Positions 43,392 to 52,744 of a DNA stretch of 64,000 bases are shown piece after piece. The translations under genes were made by a program, and so were the position numbers. The notes under the pieces are model-generated. The model was not told the origin of the DNA. It saw only the letters and a program-made list of their open reading frames with translations, and made no database searches. Position 1 is the stretch's first letter; each line of letters starts with the position of its first letter. Source of the stretch: Pontibacter kalidii (GTDB lineage Bacteria; Bacteroidota; Bacteroidia; Cytophagales; Hymenobacteraceae); the NCBI RefSeq assembly GCF_026278245.1, contig NZ_CP111079.1, positions 62,001-126,000 on the forward strand, given 5' to 3'.

Positions 43392-45734
43392 TTACCACTT
43401 ATAGGCAGCCCCCAACTGGAACCTGGCGCCGTTAGCTCTTGTAAAGTTGTCGTGGCGGCCGTACCAGTAGGCCTGCGGCAGGTAGTAGGCCTTGTCGAGC
43501 AGGTTCTCCACGCCCAGGTTCAGGCTCAGTTTCTCGGTGGCCTGGTAAGAGGCGGCCACGTTGAACACATTGAATGCCTCTACCGGTCCCTGACCGGAGG
43601 AATAGCCTCCTTTGGCGTTTGGCTCAAAGCGATCACGCTCGCCGGAGTAAACCCACTGCAGGTTCACGCTTAGGTTGTTTACCGGTGTCAGGTTGAGGTA
43701 TGAGGTAAATTTGAAGGGCGGGATGCGCAGACTGGTTAGGTATTTGTCTTCGGTGTCGTTATACTCGCCGTTGTTGTTGATGTCGGCCTTGCCCTCGCTG
43801 TAAGAGGCATTGGCCCCCAGCGTGATCTTTTGAGAGATGAACAGGTCTACCAAAGCCTCAAAGCCTTCCACACGCTCGGGCGCACGCTCTATTTCGTATA
43901 CACCGGCCTCGTTGGCAATCAGGTTGGCGCCCAGCTTGGAGGTGCTTATGTAGTAGGCGCCGCTGAAAGAGGCAATGCCGATCTGGCTGTGGAAACCGGC
44001 TTCGTAGTTGTTCACAATCACCGGCTCCAGGTCCATCTGCGAGATGAAGTCCTCCTTGGCGCTGCGTACATAACGGCCCACATCGATCATGGAGAACCCT
44101 TGTGAGTAGCTAATGAAGGGCTTGAAGTACTCTAGGGCAGAGTAGCGGAGGCCGGCATTAAAGGTACTGGCATTGAACTTCAGCTCGCCGCCCTGCACAT
44201 AATCGCCGCCGGCGCCGCTGGCCAGCACCAACTGCTGGAAATCATCCACGTTGATAGACACGTTATCGAAACGGTAACCGGCCTTAAAGTTCAGGTGCTG
44301 CAGGATGTTGAGCTGCAACTGAGCGTAAGGCGCCAGGTTCTTCAGGTCCATTTCCGGTACCCAAGTGCGGCCGTCCACCAGTGGCTGTGAAGTAACGTCG
44401 TTCAGATAATCGGCACCATACACCACGCTGCCTTCTACATCACTGCTGATGCTAAAAGGTGTGTTCAGGTTCAGGCGCACCCCGTGTTTTGCTGATTTAA
44501 TGGTAGACTGCCCGCCGCCCTCGAAGTAGGGCGTATAGCCGTAGACGGTATAAAAGTCTTGCAGGTAGGCGCTCAGCTCCATACTTGTGTTCAGGGAGAG
44601 ATTCTTGCCGATGTAACGCAGCTGGGCGTTATGGTTATACTTGGTGCCCTCCGGCTCGCCCTGTACTTCGCCCTTTACGCCGATAGAAGGCGTCACGCCA
44701 TATACGCCCTCCTGTAGCACGTAGTCAGAGTTCTGGCGGCTGCCGAAGTAGTTGTACATGGCTTCTACGCGGTGGTCGGAGCTGAAATTATAGCCCGCCT
44801 TGGCAAAGCCGTTGTACATCTTTGTCTCGCCCAGGCCATATACCGGGGAGATTACCTCACCCTCGCCGTCGCGCAGCACGCCGGTTTTCTCATAGGTGCC
44901 GCTGGCTACGTAGTCGAAGTTTTCAATCTTACCGGTAAACTGCTGGGAAATACGGCCGCCCAATGATTCATCCGGATGAAAGAGCATGCCGGTGCCGGTA
45001 AGTGAAGTATAGGCGCTAAACGGTTTGCTGGTGTTAGGTTGCTTGGTGATGTAGTTGATCAGGCCGCCGTCGGCCCCGTTGCCATACACGGCGGTGGCTC
45101 CCTTTACTATTTCCACACGCTCAATGGCGCTTGGGTCGATGGTGCGCACATCGCGGCTGCCGTTGCGCAAGGGCGTAGACTGCGGAATGCCGTCCACCAT
45201 AACCAAGGCATTGCGGCCGCGCAGGGTTTGGCCTACGTTGCTGGTGGTGTTGCTGTTAAGCGCCAAGCCGGGCACGGTGTTGGCGAGTATGTTAGACAGG
45301 TCAGTGCTGATCTGCGACTGCACCTGCAGCGTGCGCGAATCCAGCACGTACACTGAGGCGGGGGTCTCGTCCAGCGTTTCCACCGTGCGGCTCGCCGACA
45401 CCACTACTTCATCCAGAGAGCTGGTGCTGGGCTCTACCGTGAAGCTGAGGTTTAAGTTATCGCCGGCGTTAAGGGTTACCGGCTGGCGCACGGCCTTATA
45501 GCCCACGCCTCCCACGCGCAAAGTATAGGTGCCCGGTTTGATGTTGCTGATGGTGAACTCGCCGGCCGCATTGGTGTTTGTTCCGAGCACGGTGCCCTCC
45601 AGAGCTACCGTCAGCAGCTCCAGGGCCTGCCCTTTCGGTGAGGTTACCTTGCCGCTGATGCTGGCGTTTTGGCTTTGCGCCTGCCCAGCGGACAAAGCAA
45701 AAAGCCAGAGAATCAGGAGTAGATACTTTCGCAT
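43392..45734 (-). CDS. TonB-dependent siderophore receptor
   Basis: A 780-residue outer-membrane receptor, starting at MRKYLLLILWLFALSAGQAQ (CAT at 45732-45734); 23 further upstream codons are open but read through the promoter. After the signal peptide come a CarboxypepD_reg-like domain (about 25-105, SGKVTSPKGQALELLTVALEG), the plug (about 110-245, EVVVSASRTVETLDETPASV, IERVEIVKGATAVYGNGADGG) and a 22-strand barrel ending ARFQLGAAYKW. It would import a ferric siderophore with TonB energy. The two Fur-box-like palindromes upstream and the PepSY partner support an iron role. Confidence 0.93.
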   Translation of the reverse strand: MRKYLLLILWLFALSAGQAQSQNASISGKVTSPKGQALELLTVALEGTVLGTNTNAAGEFTISNIKPGTYTLRVGGVGYKAVRQPVTLNAGDNLNLSFTVEPSTSSLDEVVVSASRTVETLDETPASVYVLDSRTLQVQSQISTDLSNILANTVPGLALNSNTTSNVGQTLRGRNALVMVDGIPQSTPLRNGSRDVRTIDPSAIERVEIVKGATAVYGNGADGGLINYITKQPNTSKPFSAYTSLTGTGMLFHPDESLGGRISQQFTGKIENFDYVASGTYEKTGVLRDGEGEVISPVYGLGETKMYNGFAKAGYNFSSDHRVEAMYNYFGSRQNSDYVLQEGVYGVTPSIGVKGEVQGEPEGTKYNHNAQLRYIGKNLSLNTSMELSAYLQDFYTVYGYTPYFEGGGQSTIKSAKHGVRLNLNTPFSISSDVEGSVVYGADYLNDVTSQPLVDGRTWVPEMDLKNLAPYAQLQLNILQHLNFKAGYRFDNVSINVDDFQQLVLASGAGGDYVQGGELKFNASTFNAGLRYSALEYFKPFISYSQGFSMIDVGRYVRSAKEDFISQMDLEPVIVNNYEAGFHSQIGIASFSGAYYISTSKLGANLIANEAGVYEIERAPERVEGFEALVDLFISQKITLGANASYSEGKADINNNGEYNDTEDKYLTSLRIPPFKFTSYLNLTPVNNLSVNLQWVYSGERDRFEPNAKGGYSSGQGPVEAFNVFNVAASYQATEKLSLNLGVENLLDKAYYLPQAYWYGRHDNFTRANGARFQLGAAYKW

Positions 45735-45747
45735 GTATAAGTAAATT

Positions 45748-45830
45748 TTATTTAGACTGATTATAGATAAGGCAAAAGTATATGCTAGGACTTTAACAGG
45801 CAAGACTTATTTAAATTAAATCTAAATAAG
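45748..45830 (-). promoter_or_regulatory. Promoter with two Fur-box-like palindromes
   Basis: On the minus strand: TTG (45801-45803), a 20-base spacer, TACTTTTG (45773-45780). An imperfect palindrome lies on each side: 45748-45770 (8 of 11 positions paired) and 45807-45829 (10 of 11 paired, with CTTATTTA/TAAATAAG arms reaching 45806 and 45830). Both begin TTATTTA and end ATAA. Position and neighbours point to iron-dependent repression by Fur. Confidence 0.72.
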
Positions 45831-45868
45831 CGTGCCAACACCGGAGCCTAGGGCAGCCTGACAAACGA

Positions 45869-45902
45869 AAAGTGCCTGCCACAGGACTGTAGCAGGCACT
45901 TT
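45869..45902 (-). terminator. Terminator of the OmpA/LamG-like gene
   Basis: AAAGTGCCTGC (45869-45879) / GCAGGCACTTT (45892-45902), 54 bases beyond the stop. Confidence 0.8.
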
Positions 45903-45955
45903 CATTAGTATAGATTAAAGGGATGACAGCTCCTGGCCAGGACCTGCCGGTGTGG

Positions 45956-47164
45956 TTACAACTTCACGAACTCCACCCGCCGGTTATTTGATTTGGCCTC
46001 TGGGGTGCTGTTCTTGTCGAGCGGCCTCGACTCGCCGAGGCCTTTGGCAGCCAGCCTGTCTTCGGCTATGCCTTGCTCTACCAGGTATGATTTCACGGCC
46101 TCGGCCCGCTGCTGGCTCAGTTTCAGGTTGGTGTTCTCATCGCCGTCGCTGTCGGTGTGGCCCTCAACCGTAAACTTAAGCGATGGCTCGTCCTGCATCA
46201 GTTTGGCTATACTTGCCAGCGTGCCCACCGACTCCGGCCGGATAGTGGCCTGGTTCACGTCGAACTTAATGCCGTAGGTCACGATTTTGCCGTCGGTCAT
46301 TACCTGGTCGTAGAGCTTTTTGCCTCCCTGAGCAATCATCACGTTTTTCACCATGGTGTTGGCGTCCACCCGCTTGTCCACCTCAATGCGCAGACCGGTG
46401 GGCTTGCCGTTCACGTTGGGTATGTTGATCAGGCGGTGCTCGTCAAGGTATACTTTCATGCTGCGCTTGTTAAACGAGATGGCCACGTGCCGCCACTGGT
46501 TCTTCACTTCCTTAGCCGCCAGTTCCTCCGACTCTGAGCCAAAGGTTTTAAGCTTTACTTGAGTTGCCCTTACATCAATAGGGTCCCAAAAATCACCATT
46601 GACCTCGGTGTTATAGCTTTTCATGTCATCCACCAGAAATATGTAATAGGCCACGTTGGGGTTATCGCTGTCGAAGAACACATCCATTTCTATGGTAAAG
46701 GTTTCCGGCAGCCACTGCTCCCCTTTCATCAGCGGGTGAATGCTGGTGCCTGACTGTACCAGGCTGATAACCTTTTCATCGCCCAGCACGGCTACTTCGG
46801 CATTGCCCTTGTTCAGGTCCCAGCGCGACGGAAACTCGCCCACTTCCTCGCCGGCCAAGTTATCGGAGAACATCACCTTATCGCCCGGCACGAAATCATA
46901 CTTGGTCCAGGCCTTCATTCTGGTTTCCGGTGTTTTGGCAGCAGCACTACTGCCTCCGTCATCGGCTGCTACATCACCAGTGGCAGCTGTCTTCTTCTTT
47001 TTGCCGTCCAGCGACTCATCAATCGTCTTGTCGATCTTCTGATCCACTTTCTGGTTCAGCTTATTTTTGACCTTGTTGCCGATATCGAACTGGGCGTGAG
47101 AAGAGACGGAAAAAATGGCTACCAGGGCTGCCGTGCATCCGAGTGTTACTAATGTTTTTTTCAT
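45956..47164 (-). CDS. OmpA-family protein with concanavalin-like domain
   Basis: A 402-residue exported protein, started at MKKTLVTLGCTAALVAIFSV (CAT at 47162-47164); the open frame upstream lacks any coding feel. After the signal (SSHAQ) comes a Lys/Asp-rich helical linker, then a jelly-roll region (about 90-270, with WRHVAISFNKRSMKVYLDEH as in LamG-type lectin folds), and an OmpA C-terminal domain (about 285-402, FTVEGHTDSDGDENTN, SNNRRVEFVKL) that binds peptidoglycan. It may link a surface ligand to the cell wall; the ligand is unknown. Confidence 0.88.
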   Translation of the reverse strand: MKKTLVTLGCTAALVAIFSVSSHAQFDIGNKVKNKLNQKVDQKIDKTIDESLDGKKKKTAATGDVAADDGGSSAAAKTPETRMKAWTKYDFVPGDKVMFSDNLAGEEVGEFPSRWDLNKGNAEVAVLGDEKVISLVQSGTSIHPLMKGEQWLPETFTIEMDVFFDSDNPNVAYYIFLVDDMKSYNTEVNGDFWDPIDVRATQVKLKTFGSESEELAAKEVKNQWRHVAISFNKRSMKVYLDEHRLINIPNVNGKPTGLRIEVDKRVDANTMVKNVMIAQGGKKLYDQVMTDGKIVTYGIKFDVNQATIRPESVGTLASIAKLMQDEPSLKFTVEGHTDSDGDENTNLKLSQQRAEAVKSYLVEQGIAEDRLAAKGLGESRPLDKNSTPEAKSNNRRVEFVKL

Positions 47165-47567
47165 AGCTAAGAGGTAGAGTTGAAGGAGCAAATAAATACT
47201 ATTTATGGTTATAATTATAATGTAAATAGAAATATTTATCTTAATGACCTTGTGTTTGTGTGAATAGACAGATACACAGGGTGAAGGAGATTCCAAAGCT
47301 TTGTGCTGCTTTTTCCTCAGCAGAGGTAAGCCTATCTGCTGCTCAGCGCCACTTTGAACCTGCGCTTTCAATCGGCTGCCGTCCATCTCTTACTGATAGT
47401 GGGTGCCAAGATGTGTAGTAATGATCATGTAGGATGAGTTGTACAACCACTGACGGTGCCGCGGCGATCTTTATCTAGCTCTAAGCAGCTGTAAACCAAT
47501 TAACTATAACTAGAAACTGCTGTGGCCGTTAAATAAATGTCTTGGAATAACATAAAAGTATAAAGCT
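47165..47567. other. Intergenic region, no feature recognised
   Basis: A 403-base AT-rich gap between divergent genes. No TAnnTTTG promoter with a good TTG partner, repeat or open frame stands out. Confidence 0.5.
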
Positions 47568-48614
47568 ATGAACGATGAATTACATAATGAAAGAGGATAC
47601 AGGCCTGCCTCATATGCAGGAACAAGACCTGCAAGAGGATATAGTACTATGAAAAGGATTTCCTGGGGAGCCGTATTTGCGGGACTGGCAGTGGCGTTGG
47701 TAGTACACCTGACGCTTAGCCTGCTGGGTTTGAGTATAGGTATGGGGTCAATCGATCCTGTAGAGGAGCAAAACCCTATGTCAGGTCTTGGTACAGGCAC
47801 CCTGATATGGTGGGTTGTAAGTATGTTGCTTGCTCTTTTTGCCGGCGGCTGGGTGGCGGGTCGCTTGGCAGGCATGCCTACCGCGTTTGATAGTATTCTG
47901 CATGGTATCCTGACCTGGAGCCTCTTCACACTGGTATCCTTCTATTTACTAACCACTGCTGTTGGTAGTGTTATCAGTGGCGTTGGGAGTGTGGTAGGCA
48001 AAACGCTTTCACTTGCCGGCCAGGGTGTGGCGGCAGTAGCACCCAGAGCAGCAGATGCGATAGGAACTGAACTGGAGCAGCGAGGCATCGATTTCCAAAC
48101 AGCTAAGCAGGAAGCCCGACAGATATTACAACAAACAGGAAAGCCTGAACTGCAGCCTGAGAATATTGAACAAGAGGCAAAACAGGCAGGTAGCACCGTA
48201 CAAAGCCAGGTAGGCGAGGCCGCTGCAGACCCTCAGTCTGCTGGCTCTACTTTTGATGAAGTGATGGACAGGCTGTATGGCCAGGGGGCAGAGATAGCAA
48301 GTGCTGCAGACCGTGAGGCGGCCGTAAATGTTATCATGGAGCGCACCGGCAAAAGCAGGGCGGAGGCAAATGAGATTGTGGACAGCTGGGCCAAAACGTA
48401 TGAGCAGGTAAAGTCACAGTACAAGGAGACAAGGGCACAGGTAGGGCAACGTGCCCAGCAAATAGGTGGTGATGTCGCCTCTGCCATCTCGAAGGCGGCT
48501 ATCTATGCCTTCTTTGGGTTGCTGCTGGGAGCCATAGTAGCAGCCATAGGAGGCAAGGTAGGAGAACCAAAAGACCTGGTTGCAACCGGCGATGATGGGG
48601 TCCGACCTGTTTGA
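47568..48614 (+). CDS. Membrane protein of unknown function, YrzE/glycine-zipper type
   Basis: A 348-residue protein. A short cytoplasmic lead with RGYSTMKRISWGAVFAGLAVAL enters the first helix; further helices are near 80-105 and 110-150, and a last one near 305-330 is glycine-rich (FFGLLLGAIVAAIGG). Residues 165-300 form a long Gln/Ala/Glu-rich helical region that could coil. It resembles stress-associated membrane proteins without known activity. Start at the first ATG. Confidence 0.7.
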   Translation: MNDELHNERGYRPASYAGTRPARGYSTMKRISWGAVFAGLAVALVVHLTLSLLGLSIGMGSIDPVEEQNPMSGLGTGTLIWWVVSMLLALFAGGWVAGRLAGMPTAFDSILHGILTWSLFTLVSFYLLTTAVGSVISGVGSVVGKTLSLAGQGVAAVAPRAADAIGTELEQRGIDFQTAKQEARQILQQTGKPELQPENIEQEAKQAGSTVQSQVGEAAADPQSAGSTFDEVMDRLYGQGAEIASAADREAAVNVIMERTGKSRAEANEIVDSWAKTYEQVKSQYKETRAQVGQRAQQIGGDVASAISKAAIYAFFGLLLGAIVAAIGGKVGEPKDLVATGDDGVRPV

Positions 48615-48653
48615 TTCGTGTCGTAGGCAGCTGCTACAGCTGCACTTAAAAGT

Positions 48654-48688
48654 AAAACGCCTGCCACATTGCTGTAGCAGGCGTTTTT
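48654..48688. terminator. Bidirectional terminator between convergent genes
   Basis: AAAACGCCTGC (48654-48664) / GCAGGCGTTTT (48677-48687), serving the membrane protein gene and typA. Confidence 0.85.
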
Positions 48689-48707
48689 GTAAGTATAAGT
48701 CGTAGAC

Positions 48708-50516
48708 TTAAGCGTTGTCAGCTCTTGACATACGGTTACGCTCGTTCTCGTCCAAATAGATCTTGCGCATGCGCAGGCTCTTTGGCGTCACCTCCAGGTA
48801 CTCATCCTTCTGGATGTATTCCATGGCCTCTTCCAGCGAGAAATTCTTGGCTGGAGCGATCTTCGCGTTGTCATCAGAACCGGAAGCACGCATGTTCGTC
48901 AGCTTCTTGCCCTTCTGGATGTTAACCGTGATATCGTTCTGGCGGTTGTGCTCCCCGATAACCTGGCCCATGTATACATCTACACCCGGATCAACGAAGA
49001 ATACGCCTCTGTCCTGCAGCTTATCGATAGAGTAAGCAGTGCCAGGGCCGGTCTCCATAGAGATGATAGAGCCGTTGTTACGACCCGGGATAGGGCCTTT
49101 GTACGGCTCATAGCTCTGGAAACGGTGGTTCATGATGGCCTCACCGGCAGTAGCTGTCAGCACGTTGTTACGGAGGCCGATCAGACCGCGTGCCGGGATG
49201 TTAAACTCCAGGTGCTGTAGGTCGCCCTTTGGCTCCATGATGGTAAGCTCACCTTTGCGCATCGATACCAGCTCGATAACCTTGCCAGAGGTTTCCTCCG
49301 GAACGTCTACTACCAGGTGCTCGATTGGTTCGTGGCGTACGCCGTCTATTTCTTTAAAGATTACCTGCGGCTGACCAACCTGAAGCTCATAGCCTTCGCG
49401 GCGCATGGTTTCGATCAGAACAGACAAGTGCAGGATACCACGACCGAATACCAGGAAAGAGTCCTCACGGTCGGTTTCCTGAACGCGCAGGGCCAGGTTC
49501 TTCTCTGTTTCCTTCATCAGACGGTCGCGCAGGTGACGTGATGTTACGAACTTGCCCTCTTTACCGAAGAAAGGAGAGTTGTTGATCGTGAACAACATGT
49601 TCATGGTTGGCTCGTCGATGGAAATACGGGTAAGTGGCTCGGGGTTCTCCGCATCAGCGATCGTATCGCCAATGTCGAATCCTTCTATACCTGTCACGGC
49701 GCAGATCTCGCCGGCAGTTACTTCCTGAACAGCTTTCTTGCCCAGACCTTCGAATACCTGCAGTTCTTTGATGCGGCCTTTCTTGATGGAACCGTCTGCT
49801 TTGCAAAGCGAGATCGGCATACCTTCCTTCAGTGTTCCACGGTGCACGCGGCCAATGGCGATACGGCCCACGAATGAAGAGTAGTCCAGGGACGTGATCT
49901 GCATTTGCGGCGAACCTTCGCGGTAAGGCGCGGCAGGAATCACATCGATGATAGCATCCAGAAGCGGCGTGATGTCAGTTGTGGGCTGAGTCCAGTCGGT
50001 GCTCATCCAGCCTTGCTTCGAAGAGCCATACAGCGTGGTGAAATCCAGCTGGTCTTCCGAGGCATCCAGGTTAAACATCAGGTCGAACACCTGCTCATGC
50101 ACCTCGTCGGGGCGGCAGTTTTCCTTGTCTACTTTATTTACCACTACAATCGGCTTCAGGCCAAGCTGTATCGCTTTACCAAGCACGAAGCGGGTCTGTG
50201 GCATGGCGCCTTCAAAGGCATCCACCAGAAGTAACACCCCGTCGGCCATTTTAAGCACGCGCTCTACCTCACCACCGAAGTCGGCGTGACCAGGCGTGTC
50301 AATCACATTGATCTTAACGCCCTTATAGCGAACCGACACGTTCTTAGAAACGATCGTGATACCACGCTCGCGCTCCAGGTCGTTGTTGTCCAGAATAAGG
50401 TCGTCAAACTGCTGGTGCTCTGCGAATAGCTTGGAAGCATGGATGATCTTGTCCACGAGCGTCGTCTTGCCGTGGTCTACGTGTGCGATGATCGCAATAT
50501 TTCGAATATTTTGCAT
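48708..50516 (-). CDS. typA: Ribosome-associated GTPase TypA/BipA
   Basis: A 602-residue translational GTPase with roles in 50S assembly at low temperature and stress. G1 AHVDHGKTT (about 10-18), switch II DTPGHADFGGEVERVL (about 73-88), G4 NKVDKENCRP (about 127-136) and the C-terminal RASGSDDNAKIAPAKNFSLEEAMEYI block unique to TypA (read in parts) are all present. The length is as expected. A single-gene unit with its own promoter and terminator. Confidence 0.97.
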   Translation of the reverse strand: MQNIRNIAIIAHVDHGKTTLVDKIIHASKLFAEHQQFDDLILDNNDLERERGITIVSKNVSVRYKGVKINVIDTPGHADFGGEVERVLKMADGVLLLVDAFEGAMPQTRFVLGKAIQLGLKPIVVVNKVDKENCRPDEVHEQVFDLMFNLDASEDQLDFTTLYGSSKQGWMSTDWTQPTTDITPLLDAIIDVIPAAPYREGSPQMQITSLDYSSFVGRIAIGRVHRGTLKEGMPISLCKADGSIKKGRIKELQVFEGLGKKAVQEVTAGEICAVTGIEGFDIGDTIADAENPEPLTRISIDEPTMNMLFTINNSPFFGKEGKFVTSRHLRDRLMKETEKNLALRVQETDREDSFLVFGRGILHLSVLIETMRREGYELQVGQPQVIFKEIDGVRHEPIEHLVVDVPEETSGKVIELVSMRKGELTIMEPKGDLQHLEFNIPARGLIGLRNNVLTATAGEAIMNHRFQSYEPYKGPIPGRNNGSIISMETGPGTAYSIDKLQDRGVFFVDPGVDVYMGQVIGEHNRQNDITVNIQKGKKLTNMRASGSDDNAKIAPAKNFSLEEAMEYIQKDEYLEVTPKSLRMRKIYLDENERNRMSRADNA

Positions 50517-50536
50517 TGAATAGATTTTTCGAGCCG

Positions 50537-50544
50537 CAAAAATA
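50537..50544 (-). promoter_or_regulatory. -7 element TATTTTTG of typA
   Basis: A TAnnTTTG match on the minus strand 21 bases before the start. Confidence 0.5.
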
Positions 50545-50737
50545 CTGAAAAGGCTTCAGACTTTCACTAGGTACCTCGAAATAAACAGGTTATAGTTGTA
50601 TTAAATTTATTCTGTAGTGGCCGTAGCTGATACAGGGTATAGGGCAAACATTATCTTGTTAGAGTTTGTTTCCTAAGGGGTTAGGAAATTTTAACGTATA
50701 CATAAAAGGGGCAAGCTTTTTGCCTGCCTAAACAAGT

Positions 50738-51292
50738 ATGAAAATGATCCAAATATTTTTGTTGATAGCCCTGCTACACCTCACAGCCTGCAACCAGCCA
50801 GAAACCAGTGCCGCATTTATGTCTGCCACGGCCTTAGCTGGCGATGAGCCGCTGGATCAGGAGCTGGAGGCCGAACTGAGCGAGGCAGCCCTGCAGGACA
50901 CGGTCGTGAAAACGGAGGTGGAGTGGCGCAGGCAGCTCACGCCAGAGCAGTACTATGTGCTGCGGCAGGAGGGAACCGAGCCACCCTTTAAGAATAAGTA
51001 TAACAGCAATAAGAAGAAGGGCACCTACTACTGCGGCGCCTGCGGTAACCCCCTGTTCAGTTCCGCTACCAAATTCGAGTCCGGCACCGGCTGGCCCAGC
51101 TTTTACGCGCCTATTGCCCGAAAGCAGATAAAAGCGGTGGAGGATAGGTCGTTTCCGGGGGAGGTGCGCACAGAGGTGGAGTGCGCCCGCTGCGGCTCCC
51201 ACATCGGCCACGTGTTTGAGGATGGCCCCAAACCGACCGGCCTGCGCTACTGTCTTAACTCGGCGGCCCTCGATTTCAGGGAGAAGAAGTAA
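50738..51292 (+). CDS. msrB: Peptide-methionine (R)-S-oxide reductase, lipoprotein form
   Basis: A 184-residue MsrB that repairs methionine R-sulfoxides. The N-terminus is a lipoprotein signal (LLHLTAC, Cys at about 18), followed by a 40-residue linker, so this copy acts in the periplasm or on a membrane. The MsrB domain (about 62-180) has both zinc CxxC pairs ([10 protein letters not shown] and [13 protein letters not shown]) and the catalytic Cys in [13 protein letters not shown]. Export of MsrB is less common than the cytoplasmic form. Confidence 0.95.
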   Translation: MKMIQIFLLIALLHLTACNQPETSAAFMSATALAGDEPLDQELEAELSEAALQDTVVKTEVEWRRQLTPEQYYVLRQEGTEPPFKNKYNSNKKKGTYYCGACGNPLFSSATKFESGTGWPSFYAPIARKQIKAVEDRSFPGEVRTEVECARCGSHIGHVFEDGPKPTGLRYCLNSAALDFREKK

Positions 51293-51483
51293 GGTTGGTT
51301 GCTAGTTGTTCGTTATTAGTTATTGGATTCTCAGCCATAGGCGTGAGGCAGGTGTTGTTATACTTCCTCTACCGGAGCGTGCCTCTCCTGTAAAGTACAA
51401 ACCAGCAGCCCATAACCAACACAACCATTAACTAACAACTACCCTCTGCCGTACTCTAACTCTGAACCAAACAGAACAGAACT

Positions 51484-51753
51484 ATGGAAGAGCTACATTC
51501 AGAAGCTGAAAATATAGAGAACACCGCACAGTGCATCATCGAGGCCTTCAAAGCGTTTGAGGTGCGTGAAGGCAGCGTGCTTCACTACCAGCAGCTGTAC
51601 CCCTACCTGCAGGAACGATACCCGCACTACAAGGATGTGCAGAAGGAGGCGGAGCATCACCTGGCAAAGGAAGGCTACATTAACCCCGCCCCGGACGGTC
51701 TGATGCTGACGCAGGTAGGGCATGAGTACGTGTGGGGTGGCGAAGGCCGCTGA
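51484..51753 (+). CDS. Small winged-helix-like hypothetical protein
   Basis: An 89-residue soluble protein. AQCIIEAFKAFEVREGSVLH and the C-terminal GYINPAPDGLMLTQVGHEYV have the helix-helix-wing pattern of small DNA- or RNA-binding domains. No family is recognised. It is a single gene with a terminator; the upstream gap is unremarkable. Confidence 0.7.
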   Translation: MEELHSEAENIENTAQCIIEAFKAFEVREGSVLHYQQLYPYLQERYPHYKDVQKEAEHHLAKEGYINPAPDGLMLTQVGHEYVWGGEGR

Positions 51754-51773
51754 TGCTCAGGCATAGCAAGTTT

Positions 51774-51817
51774 AAAGCCGCTGACACAGGTTGATTAACC
51801 TGTGTCAGCGGCTTTTC
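51774..51817 (+). terminator. Terminator, 19-bp stem
   Basis: Perfect arms 51774-51792 and 51797-51815 with a four-base loop, then TTCTTA. Confidence 0.85.
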
Positions 51818-51973
51818 TTATTTTAAAATGTAAGCAGTTAAGCTAATCCCGGCAGAAGTAGAAGGCAGTGCTGGTCAGTGAAATGTGTAAAATCAGTGCT
51901 AAGCTGTGGTCTGTGCGTATACCTTAATACAGGCTTGTGTAAACAGCTAAGTTTAAAACAGCGATACCAGACC

Positions 51974-52321
51974 ATGAATAAGTATATAATGTACAGTATA
52001 GGGCTAAGTTTGGCAGGATTGGGAGCCTGTACCTCTTTAAGTGAGGGCCAGGAGAACCTGCCGCCCCCTATTCCCGCCAATAAGCGGGTAACGCTTCAGC
52101 ATAACCTAGACGAGACCTTGCTTGAGCATATGGATAACCAGGCCAGCGAGATTAACCGGAAGCGTAATATAGAGCAGTTTGATCTCAACAAACCAGCCAT
52201 GACACCCAACACCCTTCGCCCGTTGCTGCTCCCTCTGGCGCCAATAGACTCTACAAGACACTTCCTGTACTGGCCAATGCAATGGGAGGTGCAGCCGCTA
52301 CCTCCAACTAACGACCAGTAA
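51974..52321 (+). CDS. Small lipoprotein of unknown function
   Basis: A 115-residue protein from MNKYIMYSIGL; the frame is open 32 codons further upstream without protein character. The lipobox LGAC with Cys at about residue 19 predicts an envelope lipoprotein. The mature part is Pro/Asn/Leu-rich without a known domain. It ends just before a strong terminator. Confidence 0.65.
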   Translation: MNKYIMYSIGLSLAGLGACTSLSEGQENLPPPIPANKRVTLQHNLDETLLEHMDNQASEINRKRNIEQFDLNKPAMTPNTLRPLLLPLAPIDSTRHFLYWPMQWEVQPLPPTNDQ

Positions 52322-52357
52322 AAAAGGCCTCCGCTATACTTGTAGCGGAGGCCTTTT
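52322..52357. terminator. Terminator, 15-bp stem, probably bidirectional
   Basis: Arms AAAAGGCCTCCGCTA (52322-52336) and inverse (52343-52357), with TACTTG in the loop, between convergent genes. Confidence 0.85.
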
Positions 52358-52376
52358 CTGTTGAGGAAGTATGATA

Positions 52377-52604
52377 TTACTTTTTCTTCTTCTTCCGGTT
52401 CACATTCTCCGGTTTCTGGTCATCGCCCAAGTGCAGCTCGTCCGGCTCCAGGTCCACGTACACTTCATTCTCGGGCGGCGTGTTCTCAGATTCCCGGTCT
52501 ACTTCCCTGGGTGAGGGTTTTTTAGATACTTTGTTCTCATGATCCTTTTTCCCTAGGTTCTCCCCGTCGTCTCTCCTCGATTTTTCGCTATCGTTATGCT
52601 TCAT
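52377..52604 (-). CDS. Small highly charged protein
   Basis: About 75 residues from MKHNDSEKSRRDD (CAT at 52602-52604). Lys, Glu, Asp and Asn dominate, ending in KKKKK; it must be disordered. The open frame runs 42 codons further upstream, but that would overlap the metG promoter. No function is assigned; it may not be expressed. Confidence 0.5.
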   Translation of the reverse strand: MKHNDSEKSRRDDGENLGKKDHENKVSKKPSPREVDRESENTPPENEVYVDLEPDELHLGDDQKPENVNRKKKKK

Positions 52605-52719
52605 AAACAAGTATACTTTAAGGTGATGCTTTGTCTTACGGAAAAATGAAGCGTAAGTCATAGCTGAAAGCTGTTTTTGCCAATTGCCAGGGAGGCGCGG
52701 CGCAATCGCGCCGGATTTG

Positions 52720-52727
52720 TATATTTG
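52720..52727 (+). promoter_or_regulatory. -7 element TATATTTG of metG
   Basis: A TAnnTTTG match 18 bases before the metG ATG, giving a very short leader. Confidence 0.55.
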
Positions 52728-52744
52728 CACCTATAAGACAAAAC

